Origin: CAJXMH01 sp964001305
GTDB taxonomy: Bacteria > Bacteroidota > Bacteroidia > Flavobacteriales_E > Vicingaceae
DNA length: 64,000 nucleotides
Direction of reading: 5' to 3'
Assembly (NCBI GenBank): GCA_964001305.1
Contig: CAXFAI010000029.1
Location: 105,866 to 169,865, forward strand
Each line of letters starts with the position of its first letter. Position 1 is the first letter of the stretch. Below, one piece after another: positions 35,685-43,534 of this stretch. Under the pieces are notes generated by a model, which was not told the origin of the DNA, ran no database searches, and saw only the letters and a list, made by a program, of their open reading frames with translations. The translations under genes were made by a program, and so were the position numbers.

Positions 35685-37476
35685 AACTATTAAAATATTG
35701 GTAGACTGATTTTGCTCGGTTCAGTGGCAAAACCTCTTCCAGTTCTTTTATGGAGGCTTCTTTTATTCGTTTTACCGACTTAAATTTTCTTAGCAGTTCT
35801 TCTGTACTTTTTTCGCCAATTCCTTCAATATTTGAAAGCTCTGTTTGTATGCTGTTTTTCGAACGTCTGTTTCTGTGGTGGGTAATTCCAAAACGGTGTG
35901 CTTCATTTCTAAGATGCTGAATTACTTTTAAGCTTTCTGATTTTTTATCCAAAAACAAAGGATACTTATCGCCTGGGTAAAAAATTTCTTCCAATCGTTT
36001 CGCAATGCCAACAATGGCAATTTTTCCTCTCAAACCTAGTCTTTCTAGACTCTTCAAAGCAGAGCCTAACTGACCTTTTCCACCATCTATCACAATTAAT
36101 TGAGGCAAGGACTCTCCTTCTTCTAAAAGCCTTTTATAACGTCGGTGAACAACCTCTTCCATAGATGCAAAGTCATCAGGGCCAACAACCGTTTTTATAT
36201 TAAAATGACGATAATCCTTCTTGGAAGGCTTACCATCTTTAAATACCACACAAGCTGCAACCGGATTGCTCCCCTGAATGTTTGAATTATCAAAACATTC
36301 AATATGTCTAGGCAATTCACTTAAACGTAAGTCTTTTTTTATGCCTTCCAAAATTCGGTTGGTATGTCGTTCAGGGTCAGTTTTCGATTGTTGTTTCCTA
36401 CGTTCAAGCATAAAGTATTTCGCATTACGCTGCGACAAGTCAAGAAGCTTTTTCTTATCGCCTCGTTGAGGTTGGTGAAATTGAACACCTTCTAATTCAA
36501 ATTGAGGTAAAAAAGGCACAAAAACTTCTTTAGAAACACTGCTAAAGCGCTCTCTTAATTCAATAATCGCAAGTTCAAGCAGTTCTTCTTTGCTTTCTTC
36601 AAGCTTTCGCTTTAACTCTAATGTATGACTTTGAATAATGGCACCATTGTTTACTTTCATGTAGTTTACATAAGCCAAATCATGGTCTTCAATCAAAGAG
36701 AAAACGTCTACATTGTGAATGCTTGGATTAACTACTGTAGACTTGGCTTGGTACTTATCAAAAGCATCTAATTTGCTTTTTAATTCGGCAGCTCTTTCAA
36801 ACTCCAGTTCTTCTGCTGCTTTTTGAATACTCAATTTTAACTGCTTTTTAACTTCACTAACATTTCCTTTTATTATGTTTCGAATTTCTTCAATGTTATT
36901 CTCATACTCTTCCAATGTCTGTAAACCTTCACAAGGCGCTTTGCAATTGCCAATATGAAACTCTAAGCACTTCTTAAATTTGTCGTTTTCTATATTTTCA
37001 ATGCTGAGCTGGTAGGCACAAGTTCTCAGTTTGTAATTTTTTCTGACCAAGTCTAAAATGGTATCCATCATTTTAACCGAGGCATAAGGACCGTAATATT
37101 CAGAGCCGTCTTTTATTACCGTTCGCGTTTTAAAAACCCGAGGGAAGGGTTCTTTTTTAATGCATATCCAAGGGTAAGTTTTGTCATCTTTCAACATGAC
37201 ATTATACCTCGGTTGATGCTTTTTAATTAAGTTGTTTTCTAAAAGTAAAGCATCTAATTCACTTTCTGTAATAATGTATTTTATGCTTGCAATTTTGCGA
37301 ACCAACAAACGTGTTTTGCCACTCTTTTGCTTGTCGTTTGTGAAGTAAGAAGAAACACGATTCTTTAAGTTTTTGGCTTTTCCAACATATAAAATCTTTC
37401 CATTTTCATCAAAGTATTGATAAACACCAGGTTTTTTTGGTGCAGATTGAACTTGTTGTTGAATGTTTTGTTTCAT
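35683..37476 (-). CDS. uvrC: Excinuclease ABC subunit C
   Basis: A 597-residue UvrC of normal length. The N-terminal GIY-YIG nuclease has KPGVYQYFDENGKILYVGKA; a UVR motif lies near residues 200-240 (SIQKAAEELEFERAAELKSK); the RNase H-like second nuclease has ECFDNSNIQGSNPVAACVVF and LPQLIVIDGGKGQL; C-terminal helix-hairpin-helix motifs include LSNIEGIGEKSTEELLRKF. It makes both incisions in UvrABC nucleotide-excision repair. Confidence 0.97.
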   Translation of the reverse strand: MKQNIQQQVQSAPKKPGVYQYFDENGKILYVGKAKNLKNRVSSYFTNDKQKSGKTRLLVRKIASIKYIITESELDALLLENNLIKKHQPRYNVMLKDDKTYPWICIKKEPFPRVFKTRTVIKDGSEYYGPYASVKMMDTILDLVRKNYKLRTCAYQLSIENIENDKFKKCLEFHIGNCKAPCEGLQTLEEYENNIEEIRNIIKGNVSEVKKQLKLSIQKAAEELEFERAAELKSKLDAFDKYQAKSTVVNPSIHNVDVFSLIEDHDLAYVNYMKVNNGAIIQSHTLELKRKLEESKEELLELAIIELRERFSSVSKEVFVPFLPQFELEGVQFHQPQRGDKKKLLDLSQRNAKYFMLERRKQQSKTDPERHTNRILEGIKKDLRLSELPRHIECFDNSNIQGSNPVAACVVFKDGKPSKKDYRHFNIKTVVGPDDFASMEEVVHRRYKRLLEEGESLPQLIVIDGGKGQLGSALKSLERLGLRGKIAIVGIAKRLEEIFYPGDKYPLFLDKKSESLKVIQHLRNEAHRFGITHHRNRRSKNSIQTELSNIEGIGEKSTEELLRKFKSVKRIKEASIKELEEVLPLNRAKSVYQYFNS

Positions 37477-37486
37477 GAAAGTTTTA

Positions 37487-37494
37487 CAAAGTTA
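37487..37494 (-). promoter_or_regulatory. Putative -7 box of the uvrC promoter
   Basis: TAACTTTG on the minus strand fits TAnnTTTG and lies 10 bases before the uvrC ATG. No matching -33 box is seen at the usual distance. Confidence 0.4.
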
Positions 37495-37585
37495 AACGCT
37501 TCTATTATTTTTGGTCGCTTTCAAAGTTTAAAAACCATTAAATGTTTGAAGTGTTGAGTACTTTCTTTTAGTGTTTTTATTAGTT

Positions 37586-38452
37586 ATGGCACATTATTCA
37601 ATTAAAGAGTTAGAAAAGTTTTCAGGTATAAAAGCCCATACATTAAGAATTTGGGAAAAGCGGTATGAACTATTAAAGCCGCAAAGAACAGATACGAATA
37701 TAAGATACTACTGCGACTCTGATTTAAAGCGCTTACTAAATGTTGCACTGCTTAGTAACAGTGGTAAGAAAATTTCTCAGATTGCTAAACTTTCTGATCA
37801 AGAGTTATTTGAAGAAGTTAAAAACATAGATCAAGAAAATGTTGAAGTTGAAAAACGCATTACAACGCTTATTACAGCAATGATCGACTTCAATGAAGAT
37901 GAATTTTCTGATTATTTCAATCTATGTGTTAAGGAAATTGGCTTTGAGAAAACGCTTGTAAATGTAATTCACCCTTTTTTAGAGAAGGTAGGAATTTTAT
38001 GGTTAAGTGATGAAATACAGCCTGGGCAAGAACACTTTGTATCAAATTTAATTAGAAACAAAATAATTGCTGCGATAGACAATTTGGCTAAGCCAGTTGA
38101 AAATACAACAGCTATTTTGTATTTACCAGAAGGGGAATACCACGAAATAGGGTTACTGTACTTTTACTATTTATTAAAGAAGAAAGGAATAAGGGTATAT
38201 TATTTAGGCCAATCGGTTCCTGCTAACCAAGTAAAGACACTTTCCGAGCATATTTCACCTGATTATATTATTACCTACAGTATAATTCTTAGAATCGAAG
38301 AGCTTAAAACACACGTAAATGAAATGTCAACTTACCTAGCTAAAGAAGTCATCTTTCTTGAAAATCCAACAATAGAATCTAATGAATTGGATTATCCTTC
38401 ATCAATTATCCCTGTTAAAAATAAAGAAGAACTGTTAGCTCGATTAGCATAA
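37586..38452 (+). CDS. MerR-family regulator with cobalamin-binding-like domain (CarH/LitR type)
   Basis: The protein is about 288 residues from ATG 37586 (a GTG at 37571 would add five). The N-terminal MerR helix-turn-helix is YSIKELEKFSGIKAHTLRIW with EKRYELLKPQR. The C-terminal half matches B12-binding photoreceptor regulators: the W-x9-EH motif is WLSDEIQPGQEH, and the ligand motif normally DxHxxG appears as EYHEIG. The residue after the Trp is Leu, not the His used as upper ligand in Thermus CarH. In bacteria CarH/LitR proteins repress carotenoid genes in the dark. It is directly upstream of the ECF sigma/crtIB operon, so control of that operon is a strong inference; whether it senses light through B12 is open. 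Confidence 0.88.
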   Translation: MAHYSIKELEKFSGIKAHTLRIWEKRYELLKPQRTDTNIRYYCDSDLKRLLNVALLSNSGKKISQIAKLSDQELFEEVKNIDQENVEVEKRITTLITAMIDFNEDEFSDYFNLCVKEIGFEKTLVNVIHPFLEKVGILWLSDEIQPGQEHFVSNLIRNKIIAAIDNLAKPVENTTAILYLPEGEYHEIGLLYFYYLLKKKGIRVYYLGQSVPANQVKTLSEHISPDYIITYSIILRIEELKTHVNEMSTYLAKEVIFLENPTIESNELDYPSSIIPVKNKEELLARLA

Positions 38453-38460
38453 ACACTAGT

Positions 38461-38545
38461 TTGTTTAATTAATTGTTAAAATATTTAAACAAATTGATAT
38501 GTGTATATACATATTGTTTAATTTAGTCATCAAATAATTAAACAA
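38461..38545. promoter_or_regulatory. Duplicated inverted-repeat operator upstream of the ECF sigma/crt operon
   Basis: Four 8-base half-sites alternate in orientation: TTGTTTAA at 38461, TTAAACAA at 38485, TTGTTTAA at 38514, TTAAACAA at 38538. Each inverted pair has exactly a 16-base spacer, and the two pairs are offset by 53 bp, close to five helical turns. The flanks extend the similarity to TTGTTTAAwTwwT. An ATATGT/ACATAT palindrome sits between the pairs. The regulator encoded next door is the obvious candidate to bind here. Confidence 0.75.
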
Positions 38546-38556
38546 AAACTAAAGCC

Positions 38557-39051
38557 ATGGAATTTTACAGTGAACTATTAAGTTATGAGAACCCGTTAAA
38601 ATATTTTGCTTTAAAACTTACTTCAGACAATGAAGATGCAGAAGACTTACTTCAAGAAACCTTCTTAAAAGCGTTGAAGTATAAGGATAAGTTTAAGGAG
38701 AAAACAAACTTAAAAGCATGGCTTTATACCATCATGAAAAACACCTTCATTAATAATTATAGAAGAAAATCAAAAAGAAAAACCATCATGGATAACACCG
38801 AAGATGATTTTTTCTTGAACTCATCAAAGCATAGATCTCCGGTTTCTCCAGATTCAGAATATAATTACAAAGAGATAACTAAAACTGTTGAGGCTTTAAA
38901 CGACGAGTGCAGAATTCCTTTCAAAATGCATAACGAAGGATATAAGTATAAAGAAATAGCAGATGAGCTAAGCATGCCGATTGGAACAGTAAAAAGTCGT
39001 ATATTTTTGGCAAGAAAGAAGCTGTCTTCAGCTTTAAAAGATTACGCTTAA
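38557..39051 (+). CDS. ECF-type RNA polymerase sigma factor
   Basis: A 164-residue sigma-70 family protein. Region 2 is visible in LTSDNEDAEDLLQETFLKAL and NLKAWLYTIMKNTFINNYRR; region 4 in YKYKEIADELSMPIGTVKSR. No anti-sigma gene is adjacent. crtI follows after 10 bases. The upstream duplicated inverted repeat and the MerR regulator suggest a cascade in which the regulator controls sigma-factor synthesis and the sigma factor directs carotenoid and photolyase genes. Confidence 0.94.
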   Translation: MEFYSELLSYENPLKYFALKLTSDNEDAEDLLQETFLKALKYKDKFKEKTNLKAWLYTIMKNTFINNYRRKSKRKTIMDNTEDDFFLNSSKHRSPVSPDSEYNYKEITKTVEALNDECRIPFKMHNEGYKYKEIADELSMPIGTVKSRIFLARKKLSSALKDYA

Positions 39052-39061
39052 TGGGCATAAA

Positions 39062-40534
39062 ATGAGTCAAGATATAGTTGTAGTTGGATCAGGGTTTTCC
39101 TCCTTGGCAGCAGCTACTACACTTGCCAATAAAGGCAAATCAGTTACGGTTTTAGAAAAAAATAGTCAAGCCGGAGGAAGAGCTCGGAAGTTCTCAGACT
39201 CCGGTTTTACTTTTGACATGGGCCCAAGTTGGTATTGGATGCCCGATGTTTTTGAAAACTATTTTAGCAAATTTGGTAAGCGAGTTTCTGATTATTATCA
39301 ACTAGAGCGTTTAGATCCTTCTTATGCTGTTTTCTTTGGCCAAAATGACCGTATAGATATTCCAGCGAACTATGCTGATTTACAAAATCTATTCGAGTCT
39401 ATAGAAAAAGGAAGCTCCAAGCAGTTGGATTTGTTTCTCAAGGAAGCTGCTTATAAATATGAAGTGGGAATGAATGATTTGGTTCATAAGCCCAGCCTTT
39501 CATTTCTTGAGTTTGCAGATTGGAGAGTTGTTTCAGGAGTTTTTAAAATGCAGCTTTTCCAATCTTTAAGTAAGCATTTAACAAAATTCTTTAGCCATGA
39601 AAAGCTGATTAAGTTAATGGAATTTCCAGTGCTGTTTTTGGGTGCAAAACCCCAAGAAACGCCGGCACTTTATAGCTTAATGAATTATGCAGATATTCAA
39701 TTGGGAACATGGTACCCGCAAGGAGGAATGCATAAAATTGTTGAAGCCATGGTTTCTTTAGCAGAAGAAATGGGTGTAAAGTTTGTTTTCGATTGTGAAG
39801 TGAAGGGTTTTGAGGTTTCCGGAAATAAAGTGGTTGCAGCAGAAACAAACCAAGGAAAGTTTGAGGCAGATTCATTTATTAGTGGCGCAGATTATCATCA
39901 TACAGACAAACAAATTCTTGAAGAGCCATTTCACAATTATTCCGAAGAATATTGGGATAGTCGAAAAATGGCTCCATCAAGTTTGCTGTTTTATTTAGGA
40001 ATAAACAAAAAGCTAAAAAATTTGCTTCATCACAATTTGTTTTTCGATGAAGATTTTAGCCTTCATGCCGAAGAAATTTACGACAATCCAAAATGGCCGA
40101 GTAAGCCTTTATTTTATGCATGTGTACCATCTATTACCGATAAATCGGTGGCTCCTGAAGGAATGGAAAACGTATTCCTATTAATGCCAGTTGCTCCTGA
40201 TTTGAAAGATGAAGAAGAAACCAGAGAAAGATACTATTCGTTAATTATGGATAGGTTAGAAAAGTTGACCCAGCAAAACATAAGAGAACATGTGGTATAT
40301 AAGCGGTCTTATGCGCATAGTGATTTTATTAGCGATTATCATGCTTATAAAGGAAATGCATATGGATTGGCCAATACACTAAGACAAACAGCTATTTTAA
40401 AGCCAACGATTGTGAACAAAAAATTAAAAAACCTCTATTATACAGGTCAGCTTACAACCCCCGGTCCTGGGGTGCCGCCATCCTTAATTTCTGGACAAGT
40501 AGTTGCCAATGAAGTTTTAAAAAAGTTACCTTAG
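39062..40534 (+). CDS. crtI: Phytoene desaturase
   Basis: A 490-residue CrtI-type FAD protein. The N-terminal dinucleotide-binding motif is VVVGSGFSSLAAATTLA with EKNSQAGGRAR and TFDMGPSWYWMPD. The C-terminal signature is LYYTGQLTTPGPGVPPSLIS. CrtI converts phytoene to lycopene or related products at the membrane. crtB starts four bases after its stop, an operon order common in Bacteroidota. Confidence 0.94.
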   Translation: MSQDIVVVGSGFSSLAAATTLANKGKSVTVLEKNSQAGGRARKFSDSGFTFDMGPSWYWMPDVFENYFSKFGKRVSDYYQLERLDPSYAVFFGQNDRIDIPANYADLQNLFESIEKGSSKQLDLFLKEAAYKYEVGMNDLVHKPSLSFLEFADWRVVSGVFKMQLFQSLSKHLTKFFSHEKLIKLMEFPVLFLGAKPQETPALYSLMNYADIQLGTWYPQGGMHKIVEAMVSLAEEMGVKFVFDCEVKGFEVSGNKVVAAETNQGKFEADSFISGADYHHTDKQILEEPFHNYSEEYWDSRKMAPSSLLFYLGINKKLKNLLHHNLFFDEDFSLHAEEIYDNPKWPSKPLFYACVPSITDKSVAPEGMENVFLLMPVAPDLKDEEETRERYYSLIMDRLEKLTQQNIREHVVYKRSYAHSDFISDYHAYKGNAYGLANTLRQTAILKPTIVNKKLKNLYYTGQLTTPGPGVPPSLISGQVVANEVLKKLP

Positions 40535-40538
40535 AATT

Positions 40539-41375
40539 ATGAAAGAGCTTTTTAAAGTTTCATCTATAAGAAGTAGTAAGGTTGTTACCAATACTTACAG
40601 TACCTCATTTTCGTTGGGAATCAAAATGCTTGACACTTCAATTCATGACGCCATATATGCCATTTATGGATTTGTCAGGTTGGCTGATGAGATTGTAGAC
40701 ACCTTTCATGATCAAGATAAAAAACAACTTTTAAAGGAGTTTGTCCAAGAAACAGAATTGGCGATAGAGCGGAGTTTTAGTTTGAATCCAGTTTTGCACA
40801 GCTTTCAATGGGTAGTTCATAAATACAGTATTGAAAAAGAGCTAATCGATGCTTTTATTAAGAGCATGGAGTTCGACTTGCTTAAAAAAGAATACAGTCG
40901 AGAAGAGTTTGATGAGTATGTGTATGGCTCAGCCGAGGTGGTTGGACTTATGTGCTTACGCGTATTTTGCTTTAAAAATCCGAATCAATACGATGAGTTA
41001 AAAGAGCCTGCCAAAAGGCTTGGCGCTGCCTTTCAAAAAATAAACTTTCTAAGAGATTTAAAGGCAGATTATGAAGATAAGGGCCGTTCATATTTTCCAA
41101 AAGTCGAGCTAGATCATTTTTGTGACGAAAAGAAAAAGCAAATTGAAAAAGAAATAGAAGCGGATTTTAAAGCTGGTTTTGATGGAATAAAGAAATTACC
41201 GATGAATGCTCGTTTTGGTGTTTACACTGCTTACATATATTATTACGCTTTACATAAAAAAATAAAAACAGTAGAAGCGAAACGAGTATTACAGGAAAGA
41301 ATTAGAATTCCGAACCGCATTAAATATTTGCTTTTGTGTAAAAGCTATCTTCGTTTTAAACTAGGCATGATTTAG
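40539..41375 (+). CDS. crtB: Phytoene synthase
   Basis: A 278-residue squalene/phytoene synthase fold. The two Asp-rich, Mg-diphosphate-binding motifs are RLADEIVDTFHD near residue 50 and INFLRDLKADYEDKGR near residue 168. CrtB condenses two geranylgeranyl diphosphates to phytoene. A GGPP synthase (crtE) is not in the window. It is followed by a 55-base gap and the SDR gene. Confidence 0.94.
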   Translation: MKELFKVSSIRSSKVVTNTYSTSFSLGIKMLDTSIHDAIYAIYGFVRLADEIVDTFHDQDKKQLLKEFVQETELAIERSFSLNPVLHSFQWVVHKYSIEKELIDAFIKSMEFDLLKKEYSREEFDEYVYGSAEVVGLMCLRVFCFKNPNQYDELKEPAKRLGAAFQKINFLRDLKADYEDKGRSYFPKVELDHFCDEKKKQIEKEIEADFKAGFDGIKKLPMNARFGVYTAYIYYYALHKKIKTVEAKRVLQERIRIPNRIKYLLLCKSYLRFKLGMI

Positions 41376-41430
41376 TTTCTTTTCTTAAGAACATAGAAGA
41401 GGGTGGGCTGTTCTATTTCCAAAAATAAAA

Positions 41431-42123
41431 ATGAAGAACTATTTAATTATTGGTGCAAGTAGCGGTATTGGAAAAGCAATTGCTAAAAACCTATACGCTG
41501 AAGACGTCGAGCTTTATTTGGCCTCTAGATCGAATGGAGAAATAGATACCAACCAAAATCATATTCATTTTCAAGAAATTGATGTAACCAAAGACTTCCA
41601 ACTAGAATTACCAGATGTTTTGGATGGATTTGTTTATTGCCCGGGTACAATTAACTTAAAACCCTTTCATCGCTTAAATGAGGAAGATTTTATACATGAT
41701 TTAAAGGTGAATCATTTAGGTGCTGTTAAAGCCCTTCAACAAGCATTAAAATCTTTGAAAAAGGCAGAGACTGCATCTGTTGTTTTATTTAGCACTGTAG
41801 CAGTTCAAACGGGTCTTAGTTTTCATGCAAGCATAGCTTCAGCAAAAGGGGCTATAGAGGGTTTAACCAAATCGCTAGCGAGTGAATTAGCACCTAAAAT
41901 AAGAGTAAATGCTATTGCGCCTTCATTAACTGATACCCCTTTAGCAGAAAAGTTGTTGAGTTCTGAGGAGAAAAAAGAAGCCAATGCAAATAGACACCCT
42001 TTGAGAAAGATTGGAGCAGCAGAAGATATTGCCAATGCAGCGATTTATTTGCTTGGGCAACAATCAAGTTGGGTTACCGGGCAAATATTTAAAGTAGATG
42101 GTGGGCTTGGCTCAATCAAATAG
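41431..42123 (+). CDS. SDR-family oxidoreductase-like protein lacking the catalytic Tyr
   Basis: A 230-residue short-chain dehydrogenase fold. The cofactor motif is IGASSGIGKAIAKNL, and CPGTINLKPFH and TGQIFKVDGGLGS are typical. In the active site, the canonical YxxxK is IASAK (SFHASIASAKGAIEG): the Lys is kept but Ile stands where the catalytic Tyr should be. I recall similar sequences beside photolyase genes in related bacteria, so this may be a family trait. It may be catalytically altered or a scaffold. The photolyase gene begins three bases after its stop. Confidence 0.85.
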   Translation: MKNYLIIGASSGIGKAIAKNLYAEDVELYLASRSNGEIDTNQNHIHFQEIDVTKDFQLELPDVLDGFVYCPGTINLKPFHRLNEEDFIHDLKVNHLGAVKALQQALKSLKKAETASVVLFSTVAVQTGLSFHASIASAKGAIEGLTKSLASELAPKIRVNAIAPSLTDTPLAEKLLSSEEKKEANANRHPLRKIGAAEDIANAAIYLLGQQSSWVTGQIFKVDGGLGSIK

Positions 42124-42126
42124 CAG

Positions 42127-43437
42127 ATGAAAAAGAAGGTTTCCATTTTTTGGTTTAGAAGAGACTTAAGACTGCAAGATAATTGTGGATTGTATCATGC
42201 CTTAAGCAGCAATCATGAGGTACTGCCCATTTTTATTTTCGATAAGGACATATTAGATGACTTAAGTGACAAAGAAGATGCAAGGCTAAGCTTTATTCAT
42301 CAAGAACTAAACAAATTAAATCAGGAACTAAAAGAAAAGAAAAACTCTGGTTTGGTCTGCAAGTATGGTAAAGTGGACGATGTGTGGGAAGAGCTTGTAA
42401 ATCAGTTTGAAATTCAAGCGGTTTTTACAAATCATGATTATGAACCATATGCGATAAAAAGAGATGAAAGAGTTTGTCAATTTTTGAAAGAAAAAGAGAT
42501 TGCGTTTCACAGTTTCAAAGATCAAGTCATTTTTGAAAAAGATGAAATTGTTAAAGACAATGGAGAGCCTTATTTAGTTTATACCCCATATAGTAAAAAG
42601 TGGCTTTCTATGCTATCAGAAAAGCATTTAGAAAGTTATACTTCAGGCTTAATGTTCGACAATTGGCATCAATATTCAGTTGAAAACATACCGACTTTAA
42701 GTAGCATGGGGTTTAAAAAATCCGATGCTAGTTTTCCTAGTCTGTCAGTTAGTAACAACACCTTACTAAGCTATGAAGATGAACGAGACTCCCCTCCTAA
42801 AGACAGTACTTCTAGAGTTGGAATACACTTGAGGTTTGGTACAATTAGTATTAGAAAACTAGCAAGCCAAGCTAAAGGTAAAAGCATGGTTTTTTTGAAA
42901 GAGCTGATTTGGAGAGAGTTCTTCATGATGATTTTATACCATTATCCCAAAGTAGTTGACCATAACTTCAATTCGAAATATGACCGTGTAGAGTGGAGAA
43001 ATAATGAAGATGATTTTAAGAAGTGGTGTAATGGGGAAACAGGGTATTTACTAGTTGATGCAGGAATGAGGGAGTTGAATCAAACAGGATTTATGCATAA
43101 TCGGGTAAGAATGCTAGTTGCAAGCTTTTTAACCAAGCATTTATTAATTGATTGGAAATGGGGAGAAGCCTATTTTGCTCAAAAGTTATTGGATTATGAG
43201 TTAGCCTCAAATAATGGAAATTGGCAATGGGCAGCAGGAACCGGCGTAGATGCGGCCCCCTATTTTAGAATTTTTAACCCCATAACACAAGTAGATAAGT
43301 TTGATAAGCAACACATTTACATAAAACGATGGGTAAATGACTATAAGTCAGAATCCTACCCAGAAAAAATGGTTGAGCACAAAGCAGCAAGAGAACGCGC
43401 TTTACATATTTTTAAGAAAGCCATTAACAAATCATAA
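42127..43437 (+). CDS. phr: Deoxyribodipyrimidine photolyase (cryptochrome/photolyase family)
   Basis: A 436-residue protein. The N-terminal antenna domain begins FWFRRDLRLQDNCGLYHAL; the FAD-binding helical domain has LIWREFFMMILYHYP, GYLLVDAGMRELNQTGFMHN, RVRMLVASFLTKHL and NNGNWQWAAGTGVDAAPYFR. The last set is typical of class I CPD photolyases. It repairs UV-induced cyclobutane dimers using blue light. Its position in the carotenoid operon fits joint photoprotection. A (6-4) photolyase or cryptochrome role is less likely but not excluded. Confidence 0.93.
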   Translation: MKKKVSIFWFRRDLRLQDNCGLYHALSSNHEVLPIFIFDKDILDDLSDKEDARLSFIHQELNKLNQELKEKKNSGLVCKYGKVDDVWEELVNQFEIQAVFTNHDYEPYAIKRDERVCQFLKEKEIAFHSFKDQVIFEKDEIVKDNGEPYLVYTPYSKKWLSMLSEKHLESYTSGLMFDNWHQYSVENIPTLSSMGFKKSDASFPSLSVSNNTLLSYEDERDSPPKDSTSRVGIHLRFGTISIRKLASQAKGKSMVFLKELIWREFFMMILYHYPKVVDHNFNSKYDRVEWRNNEDDFKKWCNGETGYLLVDAGMRELNQTGFMHNRVRMLVASFLTKHLLIDWKWGEAYFAQKLLDYELASNNGNWQWAAGTGVDAAPYFRIFNPITQVDKFDKQHIYIKRWVNDYKSESYPEKMVEHKAARERALHIFKKAINKS

Positions 43438-43534
43438 CATCCATTCATCAACTAAAGGTGGTTTTGTCTCGTCTTCACAAGTAAGTTTGGCCTTTAAATT
43501 ATGAAGACAAAATCATTTAATTAATTTATTTTTT

